In this document: positions 1-5,210 of the stretch, piece by piece | Numbering within the stretch: position 1 is the first letter of the stretch | How the letters are laid out: every line of letters starts with the position of its first letter | Assembly (NCBI GenBank): GCA_036273175.1 | Contig: DASUIE010000033.1 | Location: 1-5,210, forward strand | DNA: 5,210 bases | DNA from: DATARH01 sp036273175 | Lineage (GTDB): Bacteria > Pseudomonadota > Alphaproteobacteria > ATCC43930 > CGMCC-115725 | Direction: 5' to 3' | The notes under the pieces: generated by a model | Database searches by the model: none | What the model saw: only the letters and a program-made list of their open reading frames with translations | What the model was told of the DNA's origin: nothing | Made by a program: the position numbers and the translations under genes

Positions 1-2
1 CC

Positions 3-707
3 GGGCTCCTCTATGTGCGGGTCAATGCCGCCGACACCGAGTTCTGCCACGGCGATTTCACCGCCATCGTGCAACCGGGGCTCGACGGCATCATTTTGCC
101 GAAAGTCGAGAACGCCGCGGCGATCCAGACGATCGACTGGCTGCTGTCGAACCTGGAGCGGGAGCGCGGGCTGCCGGGGCGCGGGATCGACCTCATTCCG
201 ATCATCGAGACAGCGCGCGGGCTGACCGAGATCGAGACGATCCTCGGCGCCGGCACGCGAGTCAGGCGCTGCGCGTTCGGGGCGGGCGACTTCACCCTCG
301 ACGTCAACATGCGCTGGAGCCGGGAGGAGGGCGAGCTCGCCTATGCTCGCGCCCGCGTCGTCACCGCCAGCCGCGCCGCCGGCATCGAGGCGCCGCTCGA
401 CACCGTGTGGGTCGATCTGCAGGACGAGGAAGGGCTGGAGGCCTCGACGCGTCTCGCGCTCGGGCTCGGCTTCCAGGGCAAGATGTGCATCCACCCGAAC
501 CAGGTCGGCGTCGTCAACCGCGTCTTTACCCCGACCAATGCCGAGATCGACTTCGCGGAGCGGGTCGTCGCCGCGTTCGCCGAAGCGGAGAAGTCGGGGA
601 GCGCGGCGATCCAGCTCGACGGCAAGTTCATCGACTACCCGATCGTCTACCGGGCGCGGCGCACGCTCGACGCGATGGCGGCAATCCGCGCGCGGGGGTC
701 GAAGTGA
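3..707 (+). CDS. HpcH/HpaI/CitE-family CoA-ester lyase (aldolase), 5' end cut by the window
   Basis: This is a Mg2+-dependent TIM-barrel lyase that should cleave or form a C-C bond in a 3-hydroxyacyl-CoA (malyl-, beta-methylmalyl- or citramalyl-CoA type). The reading frame is open from the left edge, so the gene starts upstream; 234 residues are visible and about 60-80 are missing against a usual 280-320. Counting from the first whole codon, the family signatures are all present: the RVN substrate-binding Arg at residue 6, LPKVE at 33-37, the IETARG segment whose Glu69 is a predicted Mg2+ ligand, FGAGDF with the second predicted ligand Asp96, a VWVDLQDEEGL stretch, and GFQGKMCIHPNQ around 156-167. 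The 27-residue spacing of Glu to Asp fits the family. An internal GTG at 15 is not the real start, because conserved barrel sequence lies before it. It overlaps the CoA-transferase gene by 4 bases, so the two are probably cotranslated. The family is certain; the exact substrate is not. Confidence -1.
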   Translation, partial: GLLYVRVNAADTEFCHGDFTAIVQPGLDGIILPKVENAAAIQTIDWLLSNLERERGLPGRGIDLIPIIETARGLTEIETILGAGTRVRRCAFGAGDFTLDVNMRWSREEGELAYARARVVTASRAAGIEAPLDTVWVDLQDEEGLEASTRLALGLGFQGKMCIHPNQVGVVNRVFTPTNAEIDFAERVVAAFAEAEKSGSAAIQLDGKFIDYPIVYRARRTLDAMAAIRARGSK

Positions 708-1885
708 CGGCCGTCGGGCCGCTGACGGGCATCACCGTCCTCGATCTGTGCAGCTATCTCGCCGGACCCTATGGCTGCACGCTGCTTGCCGATCTCGGCG
801 CGACCGTGATCAAGATCGAGTCGCCGCAGGGCGACCAGCTCCGCCAATTCCCGTCGAGCCTGCCGGGAAGCGACAGCCGGTTTTTTCTCGGCACCAATCG
901 TGGCAAGCTCGGGCTGGTCCTCGACCTCAAGCAGAAAGCCGGCTTGGCGGTGCTGCACCGGCTGGTCGAGACGGCCGACGTGTTTGTCGAGAATTTTCGG
1001 CCATCGGTGCCGGCGCGGCTCGGGATCGACTACCCGCGGCTGAAGAAGATCAACCCGCGGCTCGTCTATGCCGGCGTCACCGGGTATGGCGATTCCGGTC
1101 CGCTCAGCGACAAGGGCGGGTTCGACCAGGTGCTGCAATGCCTGACCGGGATGACCGTGTTCCAGGGCGGCGGGATCGACAAGCCGCAGCTCGTGCTTGG
1201 CTCGGTCGTCGATTATTTCACCTCGGCGCTGCTCGCCTATGGCGTCGCCGCCGCGCTGTTCCACCGTGAGCGTACCGGCAAGGGGCAGTACCTGGCGCTG
1301 TCGCTGCTGCGCAGCGCGCTGACGATCCAGGCGGGGCGGTTTGTCTGGGCGGATAGCGAGGGGCGCGACGCGGTCCGCGACTCGGGCACCGGCGGGCTCA
1401 CCGGGATTCACCCGACGAAGCAAGGGATGCTATATATATCAGTGCATTCGAACCATTTCTTTCAGGCGATGTGCGAGCTTGTCGGCCTTGCCGAGCTGGC
1501 AGGCGACCCGCGATACGATTCGATGCGCAAGCGCGCCGCCGAGACCCCAATTCTGGTGCCGCGGGTCCGTGCGGCGCTCGCCGCGAAGACCGCGCTCGAA
1601 TGGGAGGAGCTGTTCGGGGAGCGCGTGCCCTGCGCCGCGGTGCGTCCGATCGAGGATATGTTCGACCATCCGCAGGTGTTGGCGCAGGACCTCGTCGCCG
1701 AAATAGACCACCCGGCGGTCGGCCGCTACCGCACGATGACGAAGCCGATCGCTTTCGCCGAGACGCCGGGCCCGGTTCCGACCGCGCCGCCGCTCCCCGG
1801 CCAGCATTCCGCCGAAATCCTCGCCCGGGCGGGTTATTCCGAGGGTGAGATCGCGGCGCTGCGCGAGAGCGGCGCGGTGCGCTGA
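704..1885 (+). CDS. CaiB/BaiF family III CoA-transferase
   Basis: Family III enzymes move CoA between carboxylic acids through aspartyl-anhydride and aspartyl-CoA intermediates, usually as interlocked cytosolic dimers. The 393-residue product has the normal length. The N-terminus has the typical LTGITVLDL...LAGPYGCTLLADLGATVIKIE pattern (residues 7-39), followed by FLGTNRGKLGLVLDL (61-75), ADVFVENFRP (91-100), a GVTGYGDSGP loop (124-133) and the VVDYFTSALLAYGVAAALFHRERTGKGQ block (168-195). Asp170 in that block is the predicted catalytic aspartate. The C-terminal part has the usual PRYDS, VPCAAVRPIEDMFDHPQV and PLPGQHSAEIL patterns. The GTG start at 704 puts the protein exactly at the conserved N-terminus, lies within the lyase stop (GTGA) and is preceded by a G-rich run (694-698) that may act as a ribosome site. 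Its neighbour suggests it activates an acid, such as citramalate, malate, itaconate or mesaconate, that the lyase then handles; this substrate guess is inference only. A short AT-rich patch (TATATATAT near 1431) is odd for the composition but encodes ordinary protein. Confidence -1.
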   Translation: MTAVGPLTGITVLDLCSYLAGPYGCTLLADLGATVIKIESPQGDQLRQFPSSLPGSDSRFFLGTNRGKLGLVLDLKQKAGLAVLHRLVETADVFVENFRPSVPARLGIDYPRLKKINPRLVYAGVTGYGDSGPLSDKGGFDQVLQCLTGMTVFQGGGIDKPQLVLGSVVDYFTSALLAYGVAAALFHRERTGKGQYLALSLLRSALTIQAGRFVWADSEGRDAVRDSGTGGLTGIHPTKQGMLYISVHSNHFFQAMCELVGLAELAGDPRYDSMRKRAAETPILVPRVRAALAAKTALEWEELFGERVPCAAVRPIEDMFDHPQVLAQDLVAEIDHPAVGRYRTMTKPIAFAETPGPVPTAPPLPGQHSAEILARAGYSEGEIAALRESGAVR

Positions 1886-2448
1886 TGCGCATCTATCTCG
1901 CCGGGCCGCTCTTCACCCTGGCCGAGATCAACTTCAACGCCGAGATCGCGGCGGCGCTTTCGGCGCTCGGTCACGAAATCTGGCTGCCGCAGATCTACGA
2001 AAAGGAAGGAAGCCGCGATGCCGCGACGTTCGCGCGCGACCTGCGGGGCATCGAACAGGCCGAAATCGTCGTCGCCAACATGGACGGCGCCGATCCCGAT
2101 TCCGGGACCTGCTGGGAATGCGGCTACGCGTATGGGATTGGCGTGCCCGTGGTGATCTTCCGCACGGACCGGCGGTCGCGAAACCGGTCCGGGATGAACA
2201 GCTACAATTTGATGATGACCCAATCCGCCGATGCGCGGCTCTACCCGCCCTTCGCCGGGGTCGCCGAGCTGGCGCAGCGGATCGACGCCGAGATGCCGCA
2301 AGCGGCCGCGCGCTGCGCCGATCGGGTCAGCCGCGCAGCGTCCGCACCGAATGTTCGAAATCGACGTAGAGCAGCACCACATAGACAGGCGCCAAAATTC
2401 GCACCGCCGCCAGCGGCGAGCCGACGACCTGAGGGACGGCAAAAGTGA
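1885..2448 (+). CDS. Nucleoside 2-deoxyribosyltransferase-like protein with unusual C-terminal tail
   Basis: The family (PF05014-type Rossmann-like fold) cleaves the N-glycosidic bond of 2'-deoxynucleosides and transfers the sugar to another base, or hydrolyses (deoxy)nucleotides. The 187-residue product opens with the diagnostic MRIYLAGPLF and continues with NMDGADPDSGT (65-75), WECGYAYG (77-84) and GMNSYNLMM (103-111). Asp72 and Glu78 (the predicted nucleophile) are the expected active-site acids, and Asn108 sits where the neighbouring subunit normally contributes an Asn. Domain homology ends at about residue 145 (PFAGVAELAQRIDAEM). The remaining roughly 40 residues are rich in Arg, Pro and Ala and run entirely antisense to the C-terminal codons of the opposing membrane-protein gene, so they may be an extension caused by loss of the ancestral stop. 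The ATG overlaps the preceding stop (ATGA), which indicates translational coupling; only a weak purine-rich ribosome site is visible. The family is well supported. The true substrate, and whether it is a transferase or hydrolase, cannot be told. Confidence -1.
   Translation: MRIYLAGPLFTLAEINFNAEIAAALSALGHEIWLPQIYEKEGSRDAATFARDLRGIEQAEIVVANMDGADPDSGTCWECGYAYGIGVPVVIFRTDRRSRNRSGMNSYNLMMTQSADARLYPPFAGVAELAQRIDAEMPQAAARCADRVSRAASAPNVRNRRRAAPHRQAPKFAPPPAASRRPEGRQK
2327..2448. other. Tail-to-tail antisense coding overlap (122 bases)
   Basis: The last 40 codons plus the stop of the deoxyribosyltransferase-like gene lie over the last codons of the minus-strand membrane protein. On the minus strand the segment encodes a hydrophobic helix and the end LLYVDFEHSVRTLRG, which looks like real protein. 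On the plus strand it encodes a compositionally biased Arg/Pro/Ala stretch. The minus-strand reading is therefore more likely to be the constrained one. No terminator hairpin was recognised between the genes. Confidence -1.
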
Positions 2449-2980
2449 GATAGAGCTGCATCAGGTCTACGATCAGCCAGAACGACCACGGTGCGTTGTC
2501 CGGCCACTCGTTCGCCCGCCCGGCCCGCATCGAATAGACATAGCGGATGACGCAGTCGGTCACCGACCAGGCGATGCCGGCGGTCAGGAACAGCTCGGCA
2601 TGGCGGAAAAACGAATCCAGCCCCTCGGGGAAATGCGCGAACCTGTCGGCGGGGTTCGCGGCCTTCTCCCAGGCATGCGCCATCCCTACCGCCAGCGCGC
2701 CGAACCACACGAGGAACGCCCCATCCTTGAAGAACAGGCACGCCGAGCGGGATCGCGGCAGGTCGGGTAGGCGGTTGCCGTACATGTATTTGAGGTGGAT
2801 CGCACTGCCGACGATGTAGCGCAGCATCAGCGCGATCATCATGATGAAGACCCACCAGAAATAGGCGGACGGTATCGGCGTCTTTTCAGGATCGAGGTAA
2901 TCGGTGATCGAAACGCCGACCAGTACGGCAAAGGTGGCGATCAGAGCGGTGAGGCTGGCCTCGAAATCGGGCCGGTTCAT
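2327..2980 (-). CDS. Integral membrane protein of unknown function, about six helices
   Basis: I do not recognise a named family. The 217-residue product has about six hydrophobic segments, judged by eye at residues 9-27, 40-60, 83-104, 127-147, 165-186 and 189-207, with little soluble sequence between them, so it should sit in the inner membrane. There is no separate signal peptide; the first helix begins right after MNRPDFEAS. The second helix is aromatic (YFWWVFIMMIALMLRY), and charged or polar residues lie close to the helices (SITDYLDPEK, KYMYGNRLPDL, AWEKAANPADRF, SVTDCVIRYVYSMRAGRANEW), as often seen in small uncharacterised membrane proteins. The ATG is supported by a good ribosome site, AGGAG at 2991-2987, with 6 bases before the start. 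It diverges from the flavin monooxygenase gene and converges on the operon to its left. Length, hydrophobic pattern and ribosome site argue that it is real; function is unknown. Confidence -1.
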   Translation of the reverse strand: MNRPDFEASLTALIATFAVLVGVSITDYLDPEKTPIPSAYFWWVFIMMIALMLRYIVGSAIHLKYMYGNRLPDLPRSRSACLFFKDGAFLVWFGALAVGMAHAWEKAANPADRFAHFPEGLDSFFRHAELFLTAGIAWSVTDCVIRYVYSMRAGRANEWPDNAPWSFWLIVDLMQLYLTFAVPQVVGSPLAAVRILAPVYVVLLYVDFEHSVRTLRG

Positions 2981-2984
2981 CGGG

Positions 2985-2991
2985 CTCTCCT
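2985..2991 (-). promoter_or_regulatory. Ribosome binding site of the membrane-protein gene
   Basis: Read on the minus strand this is AGGAGAG, with the AGGAG core ending 6 bases before the ATG. It is the clearest Shine-Dalgarno match in the window, and it fixes the start of the membrane-protein gene at 2980. Confidence -1.
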
Positions 2992-3014
2992 AATGTTCGA
3001 CACGGGCGGCGAGA

Positions 3015-3020
3015 ATTGTA
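3015..3020 (-). promoter_or_regulatory. Candidate -10 element for the membrane-protein gene
   Basis: The minus strand reads TACAAT here, five of six matches to the TATAAT consensus, inside the only AT-richer patch of the 50-base gap between the two divergent starts. It would give a leader of about 28 bases containing the ribosome site. No good -35 box is found at 16-18 bases upstream (the best, TGAGCA, matches at three positions and lies inside the neighbouring gene), so this is tentative. Confidence -1.
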
Positions 3021-3030
3021 AGCTTTCCGG

Positions 3031-4038
3031 ATGGTGATGCTCAGCGTTCTCGACCAATCGCCGGTGCGGCAGGGGGTGAGCCCGCGCGACGCCCTGTTGG
3101 AGACGATCGAGCTCGCCCGGCATGTCGAGGCGCTCGGCTATCGCCGCTACTGGCTCGCCGAGCATCACGGCACGGCGGCGCTGGCAGGCAGCGCGCCCGA
3201 GATCATGATCGCCCGGGTCGCCGCCGAGACCGCGAGGATTCGGGTCGGCTCGGGCGGCGTGATGCTATCGCATTACAGCTCGCTGAAGGTGGCGGAGCAG
3301 TTCCGCCTTTTGGAGACGCTTTATCCCGGCCGCATCGATCTCGGCATCGGCCGGGCTCCAGGCAGCGACCAGCTCACCGCGGTGGCCTTGCAGCACGGGC
3401 CCGGCGCGCTCGGGATCGAGCACTTCCCGAACCAGATCGCCGATCTGATCGGGTTTCTCGAACACACGATCCCGCAAGATCATCCGTTCTCGCGAATCCT
3501 CCTGACCCCGGACGGCGACAGCGTGCCGGAGATTTGGATACTCGGGTCGAGCGAGCAGAGCGCGATCTTCGCCGCCTATTTCGGCCGGTCTTTTTCGTTC
3601 GCGCAGTTCATCACCGACGAGGGCGGGCCGGCGATCATGGAATCGTATCGGCGGCAGTTCCGGCCCTCGCCGAAGCTCGCCGCGCCGGAGGCCAGCATCG
3701 GGGTCTTCGTCGTCTGCGCGCCGAGCGAGGACGAGGCCAGATATCTCGCCGCCAGCCGCGACCTGTCGCGGCTGCGCCAGCGCCAGGGCATCCGCGCGCC
3801 GTTTCCGCCGCCGGAGGACGCGCTGAGCTACCCGTACAACGAGGCTGAGCGCCGCCTCGTCGAATACCACCGCCGCCGGCAGGTTGTCGGCGATCCGGCG
3901 CAGGTCAAGGAAAGGCTGGAGGCGATGGCGGCCGAATACGGCGTCGAAGAGATCGTGGTGCTGACGATCACCCACGATTTCGTGGCGCGGAAGCGGTCTT
4001 ACACGCTGCTCGCCGAGGCGTTCGGCCTGAAGCCTTAA
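3031..4038 (+). CDS. Luciferase-like (LLM class) flavin-dependent monooxygenase
   Basis: The protein belongs to the bacterial-luciferase-like TIM-barrel superfamily (PF00296 type), which uses reduced FMN or F420 with O2 to oxidise aldehydes, alkanes, sulfonates or other small organics. The 335-residue length is normal. Visible signatures are LSVLDQSPV at the first strand (residues 4-12), YWLAEHHG (40-47), RIRVGSGGVMLSHYSSLKVAEQ (69-90), LYPGRIDLGIGRAPG (97-111), IWILGSSEQSA (168-178), FSFAQFI, and a late VVGDPAQVKERLEAMAAEYGVEEIVVLT segment. These fit the single-component subgroup often annotated as MsnO8- or YhbW-like oxidoreductases; FMN is the likelier cofactor in a proteobacterium, by inference. 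The start at 3031 has no good Shine-Dalgarno; an ATG two codons later (3037) has GGA about 5 bases before it and is an equal candidate. No flavin reductase gene is beside it, so reduced flavin would come from elsewhere. Its stop interleaves with that of the opposing PBP gene. Substrate unknown. Confidence -1.
   Translation: MVMLSVLDQSPVRQGVSPRDALLETIELARHVEALGYRRYWLAEHHGTAALAGSAPEIMIARVAAETARIRVGSGGVMLSHYSSLKVAEQFRLLETLYPGRIDLGIGRAPGSDQLTAVALQHGPGALGIEHFPNQIADLIGFLEHTIPQDHPFSRILLTPDGDSVPEIWILGSSEQSAIFAAYFGRSFSFAQFITDEGGPAIMESYRRQFRPSPKLAAPEASIGVFVVCAPSEDEARYLAASRDLSRLRQRQGIRAPFPPPEDALSYPYNEAERRLVEYHRRRQVVGDPAQVKERLEAMAAEYGVEEIVVLTITHDFVARKRSYTLLAEAFGLKP
4035..4038. other. Interleaved convergent stop codons (TTAA)
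   Basis: The palindrome TTAA supplies TAA for the plus-strand monooxygenase (4036-4038) and TAA for the minus-strand PBP gene (4035-4037). The two genes share 4 bases and leave no intergenic space, so any transcription terminator must lie inside the opposite coding region; I could not identify one. Confidence -1.
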
Positions 4039-5210
4039 TACAGCCCGCCGGTTCCGGTGCCGGGACCGAGCTGGCCTGGCGTGCGGGTGACGGCAAGGGT
4101 CGCCGGCAGCGCCGGGTTGCCGCCGCCCAGCGTCTGATCGGCGTTCGAGGTGCCATAGCCGGCCGGTTCGGTGCCGAGGCGGAAGGCTTCCAATACGCTG
4201 TTCTTGTCCTCGGCGCCGGCCGGCTGCCCGGTCACGTCGTTGACCCGCACCATCTCCGCTGAAGACGGGGCCTCGAAGGGCTTGGCCGGGCTGTTGGCGA
4301 GCGCCTGGCGCATGAAGTCGCGGAAGATCGGGGCGGCGACCTTGCCGCCGGTCTCGCCGTCGCCGAGCGTGCGCGGCGTGTCGAAGCCGACGAAGACGCC
4401 GGCGACGAGGTCGGGCGAGAAACCGACGAACCAGGCGTCGAACCAGTCGCTCGAGGTGCCGGTCTTGCCGGCGAGCGGCTTGCCGACCGCGGCCACCTCG
4501 ATCCCGGTGCCGTGCTGGACGACATCCTCCATCATCGAGACGATCTGGTAGTCGGCGACCGGGTCGATCAGCGGGTCGCGCTTGTTCTGGCGGTATAGCA
4601 GCGGGTTCGCGCCGTATTTGCCGGTCCGCGCGGTCTCTGGCAGGGCGGCGACCGTGTAGGACGGGTCGGTGTCGGGGGTCAGCCTCGGCCCGGCGACGAC
4701 ATAGCAGGCGGCGCAGTAATTCGCGCCCTTCTGGTAGACGATCCTGCCGTCGCGGTCCTCGACCGAATCGATCATCGAGGCGCGCAGCCAGTGCCCGCCA
4801 TCGTCGAGCATCGCATAGGCCGCGGTCAGGCGAAGCGGCGTGGTGTCGCCGGTGCCGAGCGCCATCGAATAGTAGAGCGGCATCTTGTCCATGATGCCGA
4901 AGCTCTCGACCGTCCGGGCGATCGAGGGCAGGCCGATCATCGAGGCCAGCCGCGCCGTCGCCAGATTGCGCGAATGCACCAGCGCCTGGCGCAGCGTCGT
5001 CGGGCCGACCGAGGTGCCCTCGTAATTGACCGGGCTCCATTCCGGCATGCCCGGTCCCTGCGGCAGCGAGATCGGCGCGTCTTGGATGATGCTTGACGGC
5101 GTGAAGGACCCCTGCAGCGCCGTGGCATAAACAAAGGGCTTAATTGACGAACCTGGCTGGCGGCGCGCCTGGACCGCGCGGTCGAACTGGCTGTCGCGGA
5201 AGTCCCAGCC
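4035..5210 (-). CDS. mrcA: Class A penicillin-binding protein, PBP1A type: transpeptidase domain and C-terminus (5' end cut by the window)
   Basis: Class A PBPs are inner-membrane, periplasm-facing enzymes that polymerise glycan strands (N-terminal glycosyltransferase domain) and cross-link peptides (C-terminal transpeptidase). Only the last 391 residues are in the window; the frame stays open to the right edge, so the ATG at 5048 is internal and not the start. All three transpeptidase motifs are present, counted from the first visible residue: SSIK within RRQPGSSIKPFVY (nucleophile Ser21, Lys24), SRN (Ser80, Asn82) within ALVHSRNLATARL, and KTGT (249-252) within AGKTGTSSDWFDAWFVGFSPDL. Upstream, GWDFRDSQFDRAVQARRQPGS matches the usual PBP1A entry into the domain, and the middle has the typical MALGTGDTTPLRLTAAYAMLDDGG. 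A CAAC pair (166-169) lies in an insert after the second motif and could form a disulfide in the periplasm. The tail is Gly/Pro-rich (GLGPGTGTGG-like), as in many PBP1A proteins. Assignment to PBP1A rather than PBP1C or PBP1B rests on these sequence features; the gene symbol is the conventional one. Confidence -1.
   Translation of the reverse strand, partial: GWDFRDSQFDRAVQARRQPGSSIKPFVYATALQGSFTPSSIIQDAPISLPQGPGMPEWSPVNYEGTSVGPTTLRQALVHSRNLATARLASMIGLPSIARTVESFGIMDKMPLYYSMALGTGDTTPLRLTAAYAMLDDGGHWLRASMIDSVEDRDGRIVYQKGANYCAACYVVAGPRLTPDTDPSYTVAALPETARTGKYGANPLLYRQNKRDPLIDPVADYQIVSMMEDVVQHGTGIEVAAVGKPLAGKTGTSSDWFDAWFVGFSPDLVAGVFVGFDTPRTLGDGETGGKVAAPIFRDFMRQALANSPAKPFEAPSSAEMVRVNDVTGQPAGAEDKNSVLEAFRLGTEPAGYGTSNADQTLGGGNPALPATLAVTRTPGQLGPGTGTGGLY

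Larger units (their letters stand above)
2981..3030. promoter_or_regulatory. Divergent intergenic region, 50 bases
   Basis: This short gap separates the starts of the minus-strand membrane protein and the plus-strand monooxygenase and must hold at least the proximal signals for both, unless one is read from elsewhere. On the plus strand only a poor pair (TTCGAC at 2996-3001 and TAAGCT at 3019-3024, spacing 17) can be drawn; if used, transcription would begin almost at the ATG. No convincing operator palindrome is seen beyond the 6-base AAGCTT at 3020-3025. Confidence -1.

Noticed and set aside
343..1269. A 308-codon plus-strand frame across the lyase/transferase junction
   Set aside because: It is dominated by Arg/Ser/Ala low-complexity sequence and overlaps the two real genes in another frame.
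647..1423. A 258-codon minus-strand open frame opposite the CoA-transferase
   Set aside because: It shows biased composition (Arg, Gln, Glu, Asp) typical of antisense frames in G+C-rich genes and has no ribosome site or family motif, while the plus-strand frame is an unambiguous CaiB/BaiF protein.
1428..1442. TATATATAT patch inside the transferase gene as a possible internal promoter
   Set aside because: The bases encode the ordinary sequence MLYIS within a continuous conserved frame, no -35 box was found at a sensible distance, and no gene begins shortly downstream.
2241..2855. An alternative 204-codon minus-strand frame over the membrane-protein region
   Set aside because: It lacks the clean hydrophobic helices and the ribosome site of the chosen frame (2327-2980), and its sequence is Arg/Gly/Ala-rich.
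3265..5040. A 591-codon minus-strand open frame spanning the monooxygenase and the PBP gene
   Set aside because: It is shifted from the true PBP frame, reads as Arg/Asp/Gly-rich low-complexity sequence, has no recognisable motif, and lies antisense to or out of frame with two clearly assigned proteins. Long shadow frames are expected at this G+C content.
1..5210. Mobile elements, CRISPR repeats, tRNA or other RNA genes
   Set aside because: Reading both strands I found no transposase, terminal inverted repeats, regularly spaced repeats or tRNA-like cloverleaf, and nearly every base lies in a supported gene.

Overview
The window is G+C-rich (roughly two-thirds by eye), almost fully coding, and uses GTGA/ATGA start-stop overlaps. 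It reads as an ordinary chromosomal stretch of a Gram-negative bacterium. The CitE-like lyase, the CaiB/BaiF transferase and the style of the PBP1A transpeptidase domain suggest an alphaproteobacterium (sphingomonad or rhodospirillalean type). That is an inference from protein flavour only; nothing here fixes the genus. I see no tRNA, rRNA, CRISPR array, insertion sequence or phage gene.

Left part (1-2448, + strand) is a tightly packed operon of three genes. The first is the C-terminal three quarters of an HpcH/HpaI/CitE-type CoA-ester lyase, cut by the left edge. It overlaps by 4 bases (GTGA) a family III (CaiB/BaiF) CoA-transferase, which overlaps by 4 bases (ATGA) a nucleoside 2-deoxyribosyltransferase-like protein. 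The first two fit together as an activate-then-cleave module: the transferase loads CoA onto a carboxylic acid and the lyase cleaves a 3-hydroxyacyl-CoA (malyl-, methylmalyl- or citramalyl-CoA type). The third belongs to nucleobase/nucleoside chemistry and has no obvious link to the other two.

Middle part (2327-4038): a minus-strand six-helix membrane protein of unknown function converges on the operon, with a 122-base tail-to-tail coding overlap. It diverges from a plus-strand luciferase-like flavin monooxygenase, with only 50 bases between the two starts.

Right part (4035-5210, - strand): the C-terminal 391 residues of a class A penicillin-binding protein (PBP1A type) with all three transpeptidase motifs, cut by the right edge. 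Its stop codon is interleaved with that of the monooxygenase in the palindrome TTAA.

No clear new biological system was found. The points most worth checking are the long antisense overlap with its probably non-homologous arginine/proline-rich tail, the odd operon partnership of a deoxyribosyltransferase-like enzyme with CoA enzymes, and the unknown membrane protein.
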